Source: Gammaproteobacteria bacterium (GTDB lineage: Bacteria; Pseudomonadota; Gammaproteobacteria; VBWC01). Taken from it: a stretch of 64,000 bases of DNA. A program made the translations under genes and the position numbers. Numbering within the stretch: the stretch's first letter is position 1; each line of letters begins with the position of its first letter. Below the pieces are notes generated by a model that worked only from the letters and a program-made list of their open reading frames with translations, made no database searches and was not told where the DNA came from. Shown piece after piece: positions 16,557 to 27,516 of the stretch. The stretch is from the NCBI GenBank assembly GCA_023266115.1, contig JAHFRU010000004.1, positions 142,001 through 206,000 on the forward strand. Direction: 5' to 3'.

Positions 16557-17300
16557 TCAGGCCGCGCCGCATAGCTCGCGGGCCAGGCGCTGCCCCTCGG
16601 CAAAGTCCAGCGTGCCTTCATACAGGGCCCGGCCGGTAATCGCGCCGATGATGCCCTCGTCCGCGACCGCGCATAACGCGCGGACGTCGTCGAGGCTGGA
16701 CACGCCGCCGGAGGCAATCACCGGTACCGTGATCGATCGCGCCAGCTGGACGGTCGCGTCGATATTGACGCCGCTCAGCATGCCGTCGCGGCTGATGTCG
16801 GTATAAATAATCGCCGACACGCCGTCCTGCTCGAAATGCTGCGCCAGGTCGTTCACGTCATGGTGGGAGAGCTTCGACCAGCCGTCGATGGCGACCTTGC
16901 CGTCGCGCGCGTCCAGCCCGACGATGATATGACCGGGAAATTCCACGCAAACATTCGACACGAAATGCGGCGTGTTGACCGCCTTCGTGCCGATCACAAC
17001 GTAATTGACGCCGACGTCGAGATAGGCCTGGATGATGTCGTCATCCCGTATTCCGCCGCCCACCTGTATCACGAGATCGGGAAAACTCTCCGCGATCTCG
17101 TGGATAACGCCGCTGTTGACCGGTTTACCGGAACGGGCGCCGTCAAGATCGACGAGATGCAATCGCGTCGCCCCCGCGCCGACCCAGCGCTGCGCCATCG
17201 CCAGCGGGTCATCGGAATAGACGGTCTGGGCATCCATATCCCCCTGACGCAGACGCACGCATTTGCCACCTTTGATATCAATCGCGGGGATCAATAACAT
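16557..17300 (-). CDS. hisA: ProFAR isomerase
   Basis: Isomerises ProFAR to PRFAR in histidine synthesis. 247-residue TIM barrel: [20 protein letters not shown] (catalytic Asp in AIDI), [10 protein letters not shown], and [14 protein letters not shown] (second Asp). Start set at the ATG at 17300, six codons inside the longest frame. Sits between hisH and hisF as usual. Confidence 0.96.
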   Translation of the reverse strand: MLLIPAIDIKGGKCVRLRQGDMDAQTVYSDDPLAMAQRWVGAGATRLHLVDLDGARSGKPVNSGVIHEIAESFPDLVIQVGGGIRDDDIIQAYLDVGVNYVVIGTKAVNTPHFVSNVCVEFPGHIIVGLDARDGKVAIDGWSKLSHHDVNDLAQHFEQDGVSAIIYTDISRDGMLSGVNIDATVQLARSITVPVIASGGVSSLDDVRALCAVADEGIIGAITGRALYEGTLDFAEGQRLARELCGAA

Positions 17301-17379
17301 GACTCTTTCCTCGACCATAGGTAAACAACGGAAATATCAGAACCGCCGCTAACGGCTGGCACACAACGGCCGGGGCCGA

Positions 17380-18021
17380 TTAGCGGCATGAACCGTTCCA
17401 TCGCAAAAAATTGGCCAGCAGCGTCAGGCCCGCCTGCTGGCTTTTTTCCGGATGAAATTGCACAGCAAAAATATTATCGCGCGCAAGCGCCGACGCAAAG
17501 GTTTCGCCATAACCGGTCGTCGCGGCGACGTCACGCGTATCGTCCGGCACGACATAGTAACTGTGCACGAAATAGAAACGGCTGCCTGTTTCGATATCCT
17601 TCCACAACGGGTGCGTCCCGACCTGGTCGACAGGGCTCCAGCCCATGTGCGGGACTTTCAGGCGTGCGCCGCCGACAGACATGCCGCTGAAACGTCTTAC
17701 CCGGCCGCCGATCGCACCCAATGCCGGCGTGCCGTCATTCTCATCACTGAAGTCAAGCAGCGCCTGCATGCCCAGGCATATGCCCAGAAACGGCCGCGTG
17801 CGCAGCGCATCGACTATGGCCGGGATCAGTTCAAGACGCGCCAGTTCCGTCATGCAGTCGCGCAGCGCGCCGACGCCCGGCAACACGACACGGTCTGCCT
17901 GCCCTACCCTGCCGGGATCGCTGGTGATTTCGATACGGGAGCCCCCGGACACATGTTCCAGCGCCTTCGAAACAGAGCGAAGGTTTCCCATGCCGTAGTC
18001 GATTACCACTGTGGTCGCCAT
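17380..18021 (-). CDS. hisH: imidazole glycerol phosphate synthase, glutaminase subunit
   Basis: Class I glutamine amidotransferase that feeds ammonia to HisF. 213 residues; catalytic Cys82 in GICLGMQ, catalytic His and Glu in VQFHPEKSQ near residue 193, and the oxyanion segment LPGVGALRDCM. Start ATG 18021. Confidence 0.96.
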   Translation of the reverse strand: MATTVVIDYGMGNLRSVSKALEHVSGGSRIEITSDPGRVGQADRVVLPGVGALRDCMTELARLELIPAIVDALRTRPFLGICLGMQALLDFSDENDGTPALGAIGGRVRRFSGMSVGGARLKVPHMGWSPVDQVGTHPLWKDIETGSRFYFVHSYYVVPDDTRDVAATTGYGETFASALARDNIFAVQFHPEKSQQAGLTLLANFLRWNGSCR

Positions 18022-18062
18022 CGGGAAGATCTATACAGTTTTGCTGCTGACTCGCTGTGCTC

Positions 18063-18656
18063 TCAGAGACTTCCCTTCGTGGACGGGATGACGGCACCCA
18101 TGCGCGTGTCGGTTTCCAGGGCCATGCGCATGGCCCTGCCCCACGCCTTGAAGATCGTTTCGACGATGTGATGCGCGTTCTCGCCCCGGATGCGGTCGAT
18201 GTGCAGCGTGACCAGCGCATGATTGACGAAGCCCTGGAAAAACTCACGGAACAGATCGACGTCGAAATCACCGACGCGGGCACGCGGGAACTCGACCTGA
18301 TACACCAGACCGGGGCGTCCGGAAAAATCGATGACGACACGTGACAACGCCTCGTCAAGCGGCACGCAGGCATGCCCATAGCGACGAATGCCCTGCTTGT
18401 CGCCGACCGCCTGCGCAATCGCCTGGCCCAGCGTTATGCCAATATCCTCAACGGTGTGGTGCGCGTCAATGTGGAGATCACCCCTGGCCTTGACGTCAAG
18501 ATCGATCAGGCCGTGCCTGGCGATCTGGTCGAGCATGTGGTCAAGAAACGCGAGCCCGGTCTGCAGGCGCGCCTCGCCGCTGCCGTCGATGTTCACGGCG
18601 ACTTCGATGTCGGTCTCTTTCGTCTTGCGTTTGACGCTGGCTTTGCGTGCTTTCAT
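18063..18656 (-). CDS. hisB: imidazoleglycerol-phosphate dehydratase
   Basis: Dehydrates IGP to imidazole acetol phosphate. 197 residues: only the dehydratase domain, without the phosphatase domain of the enteric fusion, so histidinol-phosphate phosphatase must be encoded elsewhere. Mn-binding motifs [11 protein letters not shown]-like ([18 protein letters not shown]) and the second [15 protein letters not shown] are clear. The N-terminus is Lys-rich. Confidence 0.95.
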   Translation of the reverse strand: MKARKASVKRKTKETDIEVAVNIDGSGEARLQTGLAFLDHMLDQIARHGLIDLDVKARGDLHIDAHHTVEDIGITLGQAIAQAVGDKQGIRRYGHACVPLDEALSRVVIDFSGRPGLVYQVEFPRARVGDFDVDLFREFFQGFVNHALVTLHIDRIRGENAHHIVETIFKAWGRAMRMALETDTRMGAVIPSTKGSL

Positions 18657-18767
18657 GACTGCGAATTCTGCGGCTGCCCGGGGGCACCCGCCGTTAGCGG
18701 GTCCACCATCGTTGTTCCTGAATGGCGACTAGCATACCTCCAAGTTCCACGGCGAGGCAAAAACGCT

Positions 18768-19886
18768 TCATGTGGCCAGCGCCGCCGTTAACGCTGCCAG
18801 GAACGCCGTGTTCTCCTCCGGCGTACCAACGGTTACACGCAGACAATCCTTCAGCACACCGCCCTCGCCATCGAGACTCTTGATCAACACGCCCCGCGCC
18901 TTGATCGATTCCAGTATCGGGCGGGCACGTCCGGCGGGGACACGGAACAGGATGAAATTCGCCCGGCTGGGAAACACCGTCAGTCCGGCGAGCAGCGCCA
19001 TTGCCCGCTGCAAGCGCTCGCGCCCGGCACATATCGCGGCGGCCTGCTCCCGGAGCATATCCGCATGCCGCAGCGCGAACGCGGCGCTCGCCTGCGTCAG
19101 CACGTTGATGTTGTAGGGCAGCCGGATCTTGTTGATCTCGGCCAGCCATGCGGGCGCGCCGATCAACAGGCCGAGACGCAGTCCGGCGAGCCCGATCTTG
19201 GATAAGGTGCGCATGACCAGCAGGTTCGGATACCGGTCGAGCAAATGCATGAAACTGTGGCCGGCGAATATCTCATAGGCCTCGTCGATCACGACCAGGC
19301 CGGGCGCTGCCTCGATCACCGCACAGATGTCGTCCTCGTCAAACAGATTGCCGGTCGGATTGTTCGGGCAGGCGAGAAATGTGAGGCGCGGCTCATGCTG
19401 TTCGATGGCCTGCCGCAAGGCGGCGACATCCAGACCGAAGCCGTTCGCAAGCAGCGGCACGCCGACGAAGTCCATGCCGGTCGCCAGCGCGATCGGCCGG
19501 AACATCGAAAAGCCCGGCTGCACCCCGAGCATTACCGTACCGCTGCTGCCAACCGCGAGCGCCAGCATCTGGATCAACTCGTCCGAGCCGTTGCCGAGCA
19601 ACACCTCGTAGTCGGAGGGGATCGCAAAGAAGCGCCGCAGTTCGTCCACCAGCACGCGTGACGCCGCGTCCGGATAACGATTCAGGCTGACGTCGCGCAG
19701 TTCCGCCAGCCAGGCGTCGCGCAGCGCCGGCGGCCACGTATACGGATTCTCCATCGCGTCGAGCTTGATCAAGCCGCCGGAATCGGGCACGTGATAGGCG
19801 GACAACTGGCGCACCTCGCGGCGTACCAGCCGCTCGACCAGCTGCGCGAGTTCGCCGCGCGCGGTGGCTTTGGATGACGATGACAT
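18768..19886 (-). CDS. hisC: histidinol-phosphate aminotransferase
   Basis: PLP enzyme that transaminates imidazole acetol phosphate. 372 residues, fold type I: NPYTWPPALRDAWLAELRD near the start, GNGSDELIQML, NNPTGNLFDEDD, VIDEAYEIFAG, and the PLP Lys in MRTLSKIGLAGLRLG. It follows hisD by 18 bases. Confidence 0.95.
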   Translation of the reverse strand: MSSSSKATARGELAQLVERLVRREVRQLSAYHVPDSGGLIKLDAMENPYTWPPALRDAWLAELRDVSLNRYPDAASRVLVDELRRFFAIPSDYEVLLGNGSDELIQMLALAVGSSGTVMLGVQPGFSMFRPIALATGMDFVGVPLLANGFGLDVAALRQAIEQHEPRLTFLACPNNPTGNLFDEDDICAVIEAAPGLVVIDEAYEIFAGHSFMHLLDRYPNLLVMRTLSKIGLAGLRLGLLIGAPAWLAEINKIRLPYNINVLTQASAAFALRHADMLREQAAAICAGRERLQRAMALLAGLTVFPSRANFILFRVPAGRARPILESIKARGVLIKSLDGEGGVLKDCLRVTVGTPEENTAFLAALTAALAT

Positions 19887-19904
19887 CGGTGACAGTGTGT
19901 CCGG

Positions 19905-21215
19905 CTATGGTTTGGTGCGTTTACTGATCCGATACTCCGCCGAGCGGGCATGCGCGGTCAAGCCTTCACCGCGCGCCAGCCGCGCCGCGGTCACGCCGAG
20001 TGTCGTCGCGCCCTGCGCCGAACAGTGGATCAGGCTCGAGCGTTTCTGGAAGTCGTAGACCCCGAGTGGCGATGAAAAGCGCGCGGTGCGCGCCGTCGGC
20101 AACACGTGGTTGGGCCCGGCGCAATAATCACCGACCGCCTCGGCCGTGTAGCGGCCCATGAAGATCGCTCCGGCGTGGCGGATGCCCGGCAGCAGCGCGT
20201 CGGGATCGGCGACCGACAGCTCAAGGTGCTCCGGCGCGATCCAGTTAATCACCTCGACCGCCTCGGCGAGATCGCGCACCTCGATCAGTGCACCGCGCGC
20301 GCTCAGCGACTTTTCGATGATCGCCGCCCGCTCCATGCCGGGCAGCAGCCGTTCGATGCTGCGCGTGACCTGCGCAAGAAACGCGGCATCGGGACTGACC
20401 AGTATCGATTGCGCGTCCTCGTCGTGCTCGGCCTGCGCAAACAGATCCATCGCGATCCAGTCGGGATCGGACTGGCCGTCGCAGACGATCAATATTTCCG
20501 ACGGGCCCGCGATCATGTCGATGCCGACCGTGCCGAACACCAGACGCTTGGCGGTGGCGACGTAGATATTGCCGGGACCGACGATCTTGTCGACCGGCGG
20601 CACGGTTGCCGTGCCATAGGCCAGCGCGGCGACAGCCTGTGCGCCACCGATCGCGAACACGCGATCGACACCGGCGATCGCCGCCGCCGCCAGCACCAGA
20701 TCATTGACCACGCCGTCCGGCGTCGGCACCACCATGATCAGCTCGCCGACGCCGGCGACTCTGGCGGGCACTGCGTTCATGAGTACCGACGACGGATACG
20801 CCGCCTTGCCGCCCGGCACGTACAACCCCACGCGATCCAGCGGCGTGACCTGCTGTCCGAGCACCGTGCCGTCCGCTTCCGTATAGGTCCACGACGTCGC
20901 CTTCTGGTGCTCGTGATAGCCGCGCACGCGCTCCGCCGCGAACATCAGGGCCGCGCGCTCTGCATCCGGTATTTTCTGCAGCGCCGCCTGCAGGCGCGCC
21001 GTCGGGATTTCCAGCTCGCGCATCGCCGTGACACCGAGGCGGTCGAAACGGTTGGTGTAGTCGATGACCGCGGCATCGCCGCGGATGCGCACGTCGGCGA
21101 GGATGTCGCGCACGCGTTGCAGCACCTGCGCGTCGCTCGCGTCGTCCCAGGCGCGCAGACGCGCCAGCTGCTGGCGGAATTCCGGGGAGGCGGTTGTCAG
21201 ACGTTGCATGTTCAT
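19905..21215 (-). CDS. hisD: histidinol dehydrogenase
   Basis: Zn-dependent NAD enzyme that oxidises histidinol to histidine in two steps. 436 residues with [59 protein letters not shown] (Zn ligands) and the late APEHLELSV / [14 protein letters not shown]. Start at ATG 21215, or two codons later. Confidence 0.96.
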   Translation of the reverse strand: MNMQRLTTASPEFRQQLARLRAWDDASDAQVLQRVRDILADVRIRGDAAVIDYTNRFDRLGVTAMRELEIPTARLQAALQKIPDAERAALMFAAERVRGYHEHQKATSWTYTEADGTVLGQQVTPLDRVGLYVPGGKAAYPSSVLMNAVPARVAGVGELIMVVPTPDGVVNDLVLAAAAIAGVDRVFAIGGAQAVAALAYGTATVPPVDKIVGPGNIYVATAKRLVFGTVGIDMIAGPSEILIVCDGQSDPDWIAMDLFAQAEHDEDAQSILVSPDAAFLAQVTRSIERLLPGMERAAIIEKSLSARGALIEVRDLAEAVEVINWIAPEHLELSVADPDALLPGIRHAGAIFMGRYTAEAVGDYCAGPNHVLPTARTARFSSPLGVYDFQKRSSLIHCSAQGATTLGVTAARLARGEGLTAHARSAEYRISKRTKP

Positions 21216-21262
21216 GCGGCGGTTCGGGTTAGCGGCGTTGCGCGGTCAACAGAGTCGAACGG

Positions 21263-21907
21263 TCAGGCGCCAGCGGCTTCTTTCACTGCCTGCTCCATCA
21301 AGCCAAGAAATTTCTTCACGGCATCATGTTTCATCTTCATCGACGCGCGATTTACGATCAAACGCGAACTAACCTCGGCGATGGTTTCCAGCGGCGTCAA
21401 ACCGTTCGCCTGCAGCGTGCTGCCGGTATCGACGAGATCGACGATGCGGTCCGCCAGCCCGACCAGCGGTGCCAGCTCCATCGACCCGTACAACTTGATG
21501 ATCTCTACCTGGATACCCTGCGCCGCAAAATAGCGCCTCGTGGTGTTGACGTATTTGGTCGCCACGCGCAGCCGCGAACCGCTTTTCACCGCCGTTTTCG
21601 GCCCGGCCAGCATCATCCGGCAACGCGCGATTTTCAGATCCAGCGGCTCGTACAAACTGTCGCTGTCGTATTCGAGCAGCACATCCTTGCCGGCAATGCC
21701 GAGATCAGCGGCGCCGTACTCGACAAACGTCGGCACGTCGGCCGCCCGTATGATCACCAGCCTGACATCAGGCCGGTTGGTCTCGAGTATCAGCTTGCGG
21801 CTGCGTGCCGGATCATCGACCGGCACGACACCGGCCGCTGCCAGTAACGGCAGAGCCTCGCTGAAAATGCGTCCCTTGGACACCGCAATGGTCAGTACGT
21901 TATTCAT
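21263..21907 (-). CDS. hisG: ATP phosphoribosyltransferase, short form
   Basis: First committed enzyme of histidine synthesis: ATP + PRPP to PR-ATP. 214 residues, so the short (HisG_S) type that lacks the C-terminal regulatory domain. Motifs: [18 protein letters not shown] at the start, [15 protein letters not shown], and the PRPP loop [13 protein letters not shown]. The start is ATG 21907 rather than the GTG/ATG frame ten codons upstream. Short HisG normally works with the HisRS-like HisZ; no hisZ is present in this window. Confidence 0.95.
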   Translation of the reverse strand: MNNVLTIAVSKGRIFSEALPLLAAAGVVPVDDPARSRKLILETNRPDVRLVIIRAADVPTFVEYGAADLGIAGKDVLLEYDSDSLYEPLDLKIARCRMMLAGPKTAVKSGSRLRVATKYVNTTRRYFAAQGIQVEIIKLYGSMELAPLVGLADRIVDLVDTGSTLQANGLTPLETIAEVSSRLIVNRASMKMKHDAVKKFLGLMEQAVKEAAGA

Positions 21908-21961
21908 CGTTCGACAACCCGGCACAGCATCTTGCAAAACGTGGACAGCGGCACACTACCG

Positions 21962-23224
<1,263 letters not shown>

Positions 23225-23296
23225 TCAATCAGTACCTGAGAAATTGCCCAATCACCGCCCCGCCAGGATAGCAACGAGGCCGGCCTGTCGTCACGG

Positions 23297-23554
23297 TTAC
23301 CTCGGTTGCGCGGGTGCGCCGCCGAGCTGCTCCCATTGCAGCTTCGTATAGGTTTTCATCGATAGCGCATGGATTGCAGACTGCATGCGATTGCCGAGTG
23401 TCCCGTAAACGATGCGCTGCTGTTGCAGCAGGCTCTTGCCGGCAAACTGGTCGGATACGACCACCGCCTCGAAATGCACGCCGTCGCCGTCGATCTGGAC
23501 GATCGACCCCGGCAGCCCCGCCTCGATGAGTTTCTTGATGTCGCCTGCCTGCAT
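23297..23554 (-). CDS. ibaG: BolA-family protein IbaG
   Basis: Small BolA-like protein (85 residues) that in relatives binds monothiol glutaredoxin with an Fe-S cluster and answers acid stress. The fold marks are VHFEAVVVSDQFAGKSLLQQQRIVYGTL and a conserved region ending IHALSMKTYT (the invariant His of BolA). Lies between mlaB and murA, the usual place of this member. Confidence 0.9.
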   Translation of the reverse strand: MQAGDIKKLIEAGLPGSIVQIDGDGVHFEAVVVSDQFAGKSLLQQQRIVYGTLGNRMQSAIHALSMKTYTKLQWEQLGGAPAQPR

Positions 23555-23651
23555 TGTCGTTTACCGCCCGGTGTTTGCCTTGTTGCAAGTCGGCGAATGA
23601 TAACAAAAAACAGCTGGATTCTCAGCCCGGGCACCAAACTGCCGGATTTAA

Positions 23652-23951
23652 CTACTGCAGGGGCAGCAACGTGTCGAGACTGCTGACCTTCGCGATGGCC
23701 AGCAACGGCCCGGGAATATTCTGGAACCGGATCTGCTTGTGCTGGTGCTGTGCGGCACGCAGCCACTCCACCAGTAACACCAGCCCGGCGCTGTCGGCAC
23801 GCGTGACACCGGCAAGATCCACGGTCACCGTATCCCCGTCAGCGGCAAACCGGTCGTGGCGCTGCCAGATTTCCGGTACTGTTTCGAAGGTCAGTTCGCC
23901 GGCGATGCGGTAGTGGCCGCCTTCGCCGACTTCCACGGTATATTTAGCCAT
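23652..23951 (-). CDS. mlaB: MlaB, STAS-domain subunit of phospholipid transporter
   Basis: Cytoplasmic STAS protein (99 residues) that stabilises MlaF in the MlaFEDB ABC complex. VDLAGVTRADSAGLVLLVEWLR contains the conserved STAS turn and helix. It overlaps the mlaC end by 8 bases. Identified by domain and by its place at the end of mlaFEDCB. Confidence 0.9.
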   Translation of the reverse strand: MAKYTVEVGEGGHYRIAGELTFETVPEIWQRHDRFAADGDTVTVDLAGVTRADSAGLVLLVEWLRAAQHQHKQIRFQNIPGPLLAIAKVSSLDTLLPLQ

Positions 23952-24549
23952 TGCCCGACTGCCGGTTCTTCTGCACCAGCTGTTCTATCAGCCCGTCCAT
24001 ACCCTTGCTGCTGATCTCGCTGGAAAAACTCGACCGGTAATTGATGACGAGGCTGATGTCCTCAACCGTCACATCGAATATTTTCCAGGTGCCCTGATCG
24101 AGATACAGCCGGTAACTGACCGCAACCGGCTGGCCGCCGGGACGATCGATGCTGCTGTGCACCACCGCCTCCTGGCTGCCTTTGTCCCACTGCGCCGGCT
24201 GGTAGGTAAACTTGTCATCGACATACTTCATCAGCGACGACGCATAGGTCCGGACCAGCATGGTACGGAACTCGTCGGTGAAGCGCTTGCGCTGATCCGG
24301 CGACGCATCGCGCCAGTGCTTGCCCAATACCCACTTGGACATCCGTATAAAGTCGAAATGCGGTATCACCAGATCCTGAATGACGCCGTAGATGCGGTCG
24401 GGATCCTGCTCGATCTGCGCGCGCTCGGCCTTGAGCCGCGCTATCGTCTGGTCCGCCGCCTGCTGCACGAACTCGTGCGGCAACGTTTCGGCCCGGCCGG
24501 TGACCGCAAACAAACCCAGCAATAACACCAGCAATACGCGCATCAACAT
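23944..24549 (-). CDS. mlaC: MlaC, periplasmic phospholipid-binding protein
   Basis: Shuttle between the outer-membrane MlaA and the MlaFEDB complex. 201 residues with a signal peptide (MLMRVLLVLLLGLFAVTGRA) and the MlaC/Ttg2D body (DFIRMSKWVLGKHWRDASPDQ, FRTMLVRTYASSLMKY, DVTVEDISLVINYRSSF). Starts one base after the mlaD stop region, part of one operon. mlaA is not in the window. Confidence 0.94.
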   Translation of the reverse strand: MLMRVLLVLLLGLFAVTGRAETLPHEFVQQAADQTIARLKAERAQIEQDPDRIYGVIQDLVIPHFDFIRMSKWVLGKHWRDASPDQRKRFTDEFRTMLVRTYASSLMKYVDDKFTYQPAQWDKGSQEAVVHSSIDRPGGQPVAVSYRLYLDQGTWKIFDVTVEDISLVINYRSSFSSEISSKGMDGLIEQLVQKNRQSGNG

Positions 24550-24550
24550 G

Positions 24551-25027
24551 TTAACTGCCTCCGTTTTCCTTCACCGTCTGGTTGAACAGGAACTTGCTGA
24601 TCAGCCGTTCCATCACCAGGGCCGACTGTGTCAGGGAAATGCTGTCCTGATCGCGCATATAGGTGTCGTCCGCGCCGGGCTCCAGCCCGACATACTGCTC
24701 ACCGAGCAGTCCCGAGGTATAAATGCTCGCCGAGGAATCCTTTGGAATCCGGTCATACTGCGGATTGATCCTCAACGTTACCACTGCCTGATAGGCATTC
24801 TGGTCAAATTCGATCGCCGCTACGCGGCCGATACGCACCCCGCCCATCGTTACCGGCGAACGCACCTTCAGGCCGCCGATATTCTCGAACCGCGCGCTCA
24901 ACTGGTAGCCGTTGCCTTCGGTAAAGGCGCTGATGTTGCTGACCTTCATCGCCAGCATGAACAACGCCGCCAGACCGGCCGCGATGAACAACCCGACCGC
25001 CACTTCGATGGATCGCCTGTTTATCAT
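24551..25027 (-). CDS. mlaD: MlaD, MCE-domain subunit of phospholipid transporter
   Basis: Inner-membrane anchored MCE protein that forms a hexameric ring on MlaE. 158 residues: N-terminal helix (about 7-28), then the MCE core with ARFENIGGLKVRSPVTMGGVRIG and TSGLLGEQYVGLEPG. Between mlaE and mlaC with almost no spacing. Confidence 0.95.
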   Translation of the reverse strand: MINRRSIEVAVGLFIAAGLAALFMLAMKVSNISAFTEGNGYQLSARFENIGGLKVRSPVTMGGVRIGRVAAIEFDQNAYQAVVTLRINPQYDRIPKDSSASIYTSGLLGEQYVGLEPGADDTYMRDQDSISLTQSALVMERLISKFLFNQTVKENGGS

Positions 25028-25029
25028 GA

Positions 25030-25848
25030 TTATATGCCCCCGAACATCAATGCCGTCAGAACGAAATCGAGCGCCAGGATCGCAAACGCCGAGTGCACCA
25101 CGGTACGCGTTGTCGAGCGGCTTACGCCCTCGGTCGTCGGTACCGTGTCATAGCCTTCATAAACCGCAATCCACGTCGCCACGAAACCGAATACAAAGCT
25201 CTTGATGACACCGTTGACGATGTCTTCGCGCAGATCGACATTCGCCTGCATCTGCGACCAGAACGCACCGCTGTCGACGCCGAGCAGGCCGACACCGACG
25301 AAGAATCCGCCCAGGATGCCGACCGCGCTGAAGATCGCCGCCAGCAGCGGCATCGACAACATCCCGGCCAAAAATCGCGGCGCGACGACGCGCTTGATCG
25401 GATCGACCGCCATCATTTCCATACCCGACAGCTGTTCGGTCGCCTTCATCAGGCCGATTTCCGCGGTCAGCGCCGACCCGGCCCGGCCGGCGAACAGCAG
25501 CGCCGCCACCACCGGCCCGAGTTCCCGCACCAGTGACAGCGCGACGACCTGGCCGAGCGAATCCTCGGCGCCGAAATCCACCAGCGTGTTGTACATCTGC
25601 AGACCGAGCACCATGCCGACATTCAGCCCGGAGATCGCGATGATCGTGAACGACAGCACACCGATCGAGTACATCTGCGCAATCAGCAGCGATGGTCGCA
25701 GCAAGGTATCCGACATGCCGCCGAACACGCGAAGCAGGAACAGATGCCCGCGCCCGAGCCGTTCAAACAGGATCAGGCCGGTACGGCCCAGCGACTGCAA
25801 CCAGTCCATTACACGATACCCCCACCGACCCAGGCGATCATCCGCCAT
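25030..25848 (-). CDS. mlaE: MlaE, permease subunit of phospholipid transporter
   Basis: Permease of the Mla ABC transporter, about 272 residues, with the family signatures [61 protein letters not shown] split across about residues 65-120, and [13 protein letters not shown]. The ATG at 25848 has a strong GGAGG seven bases before it and overlaps mlaF by 11 bases; an ATG at 25809 would give the typical family N-terminus ([12 protein letters not shown]) and is the alternative. Confidence 0.94.
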   Translation of the reverse strand: MADDRLGRWGYRVMDWLQSLGRTGLILFERLGRGHLFLLRVFGGMSDTLLRPSLLIAQMYSIGVLSFTIIAISGLNVGMVLGLQMYNTLVDFGAEDSLGQVVALSLVRELGPVVAALLFAGRAGSALTAEIGLMKATEQLSGMEMMAVDPIKRVVAPRFLAGMLSMPLLAAIFSAVGILGGFFVGVGLLGVDSGAFWSQMQANVDLREDIVNGVIKSFVFGFVATWIAVYEGYDTVPTTEGVSRSTTRTVVHSAFAILALDFVLTALMFGGI

Positions 25849-26656
25849 CCTCCAGCAGGTCGGCACGATAATCCGGCGCCGGATACTGGAACGGCACAGG
25901 GCCGTCCGGCAACGCCTGCAAAAACTGCTGGACCCAGTCCGAACGGGATTTTTTCAGCTCCGCCGGCGGTCCGTGATCGACGACCTTGCCTTCCGAGATC
26001 ATATAGATGTAATCGGAGATCGCCGACACCTCCGTCACGTCGTGCGAGACGATGATACTGGTAATGCCGAGGCTCTGGTTCAAATGCCGGATCAACTGCA
26101 TGATCACGCCGACAGTGATCGGGTCCTGTCCGGTGAACGGCTCGTCATACATGATCATCATCGGGTCCAGCGCCACCGCGCGCGCCAGCGCCACGCGCCG
26201 CGCCATGCCGCCGGACAGCTCCGCCGGCATCAGGTTGCGCGCGCCACGCAGACCAACCGCCTGCAGCTTGATCAATACCAGGTCGCGTATCATCGCTTCC
26301 GGCAATCTGGTGTGTTCGCGCAACGGATAGGCGACGTTCTCGAAAATCGTCAGACCGGTAAACAGCGCACCGGTTTGAAACATCATGCCCATATGCTTGC
26401 GCAACGCAAACAGCTGGTCGGTCTTCAGCTTTGGCACTTCCAGACCATCGACCAGCACGCTGCCGGAATCCGGCTTGAGCTGGCCGCCAATCATGCGCAG
26501 CAGCGTGGTCTTGCCGGTGCCGCTGGGACCCATGATCGTCGTTATCTTGCCGCGCTGGATGTCGATGTCGGCGCCGTCGAAGATCACGCGCGCGCCGAAA
26601 CGGAAATGCAGATCGCGTATCTTGACGAGCAGTTCCGGTCGATCCGATGCGGTCAT
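25838..26656 (-). CDS. mlaF: MlaF, ATPase subunit of phospholipid transporter
   Basis: ABC ATPase of 272 residues energising phospholipid transport. Walker [15 protein letters not shown]-loop region [21 protein letters not shown], signature [14 protein letters not shown], Walker [16 protein letters not shown] and switch His in VSHDVTEV are all visible. First gene of mlaFEDCB, 13 bases after the nitrilase-family gene. Confidence 0.96.
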   Translation of the reverse strand: MTASDRPELLVKIRDLHFRFGARVIFDGADIDIQRGKITTIMGPSGTGKTTLLRMIGGQLKPDSGSVLVDGLEVPKLKTDQLFALRKHMGMMFQTGALFTGLTIFENVAYPLREHTRLPEAMIRDLVLIKLQAVGLRGARNLMPAELSGGMARRVALARAVALDPMMIMYDEPFTGQDPITVGVIMQLIRHLNQSLGITSIIVSHDVTEVSAISDYIYMISEGKVVDHGPPAELKKSRSDWVQQFLQALPDGPVPFQYPAPDYRADLLEDGG

Positions 26657-26669
26657 ACAGCCGTGCCCG

Positions 26670-27512
26670 TTATCCGCAACGCAGCCGCCGGTGATCCAGC
26701 GCCGGAAAATTGCGGCGCACGGTATCCAGCAGCGTGCGATCGATATCGACGCAGATCACGCCAGCACCGTGCGCCTGGCGCCCCCGGATGACGCCCCACG
26801 GATCGACGATCATGCTGTTGCCATAGGTTTCGCGGCCGCTGATGTGATAGCCGCCCTGCGCCGCGGCAATCACGTAACTCAGATTCTCGATCGCGCGAGC
26901 CCGTATCAGGGACTCCCAGTGCGCCTTGCCGGTAAGCGCGGTGAACGCCGCCGGCAGCGCCAGTATTTCCATGCCATCGTCGAGCATGCGGCGGAACAGC
27001 TCCGGGAAACGCAGGTCGTAACAGACGCCGACGCCGAGCCGTCCGAACGGCGTGTCGACGACGCATACCTGGTCGCCGGGCTCGATCGTCACCGATTCGT
27101 TGTACACCTCGTTGCTCTCCGCCAGCCTGACGTCGAACAGGTGCATCTTGTCGTAGCGCGCCACGCGCTCGCCGGCGGGGTTGTACACCAGACATGACGC
27201 CTTCACCCTGCCCGGATCACGCGCGGCCAGCGGTATCGTTCCGCCGACCAGCCACAGCTTGTGGTCGCGCGCCTGGCGTGCCAGAAAATCCTGGATAGGG
27301 CCGGTCCCGTCGCGTTCCCGGGCGACCAGTTTGTCCGTCTCGCTGTTGCCCATCAGCGCGAAATTTTCCGGCAATACCACCAGGGCGGCGCCACTGCCGG
27401 CGGCCAGCCGGATCAGCCGCTCGGCCTCGCCAAGATTGGCGCTGACGTTCGGGCCCGACGCCATTTGAATCGCGGCGGCGCGTCCCGCGACGGTGCTGCT
27501 GGGTTCTGCCAT
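26670..27512 (-). CDS. carbon-nitrogen hydrolase (Nit family, probable deaminated-glutathione amidase)
   Basis: Nitrilase-superfamily amidase, 280 residues. The Glu-Lys-Cys triad is seen in VVLPENFALMG (Glu), YDKMHLFDV (Lys) and GVGVCYDLRFPELFR (Cys); the second conserved Glu is in KAHWESLIRARAIEN. The subfamily next to yhdP and rng in pseudomonads repairs deaminated glutathione. The precise substrate here is inferred from neighbourhood and motif style only. Almost no gap to yhdP. Confidence 0.88.
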   Translation of the reverse strand: MAEPSSTVAGRAAAIQMASGPNVSANLGEAERLIRLAAGSGAALVVLPENFALMGNSETDKLVARERDGTGPIQDFLARQARDHKLWLVGGTIPLAARDPGRVKASCLVYNPAGERVARYDKMHLFDVRLAESNEVYNESVTIEPGDQVCVVDTPFGRLGVGVCYDLRFPELFRRMLDDGMEILALPAAFTALTGKAHWESLIRARAIENLSYVIAAAQGGYHISGRETYGNSMIVDPWGVIRGRQAHGAGVICVDIDRTLLDTVRRNFPALDHRRLRCG

Positions 27513-27516
27513 GTAA

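Noticed and set aside
25202-26791. 529-codon plus-strand frame over mlaE/mlaF
   Set aside because: Low-complexity composition, no motif, and opposite strand to well-defined ABC transporter genes.
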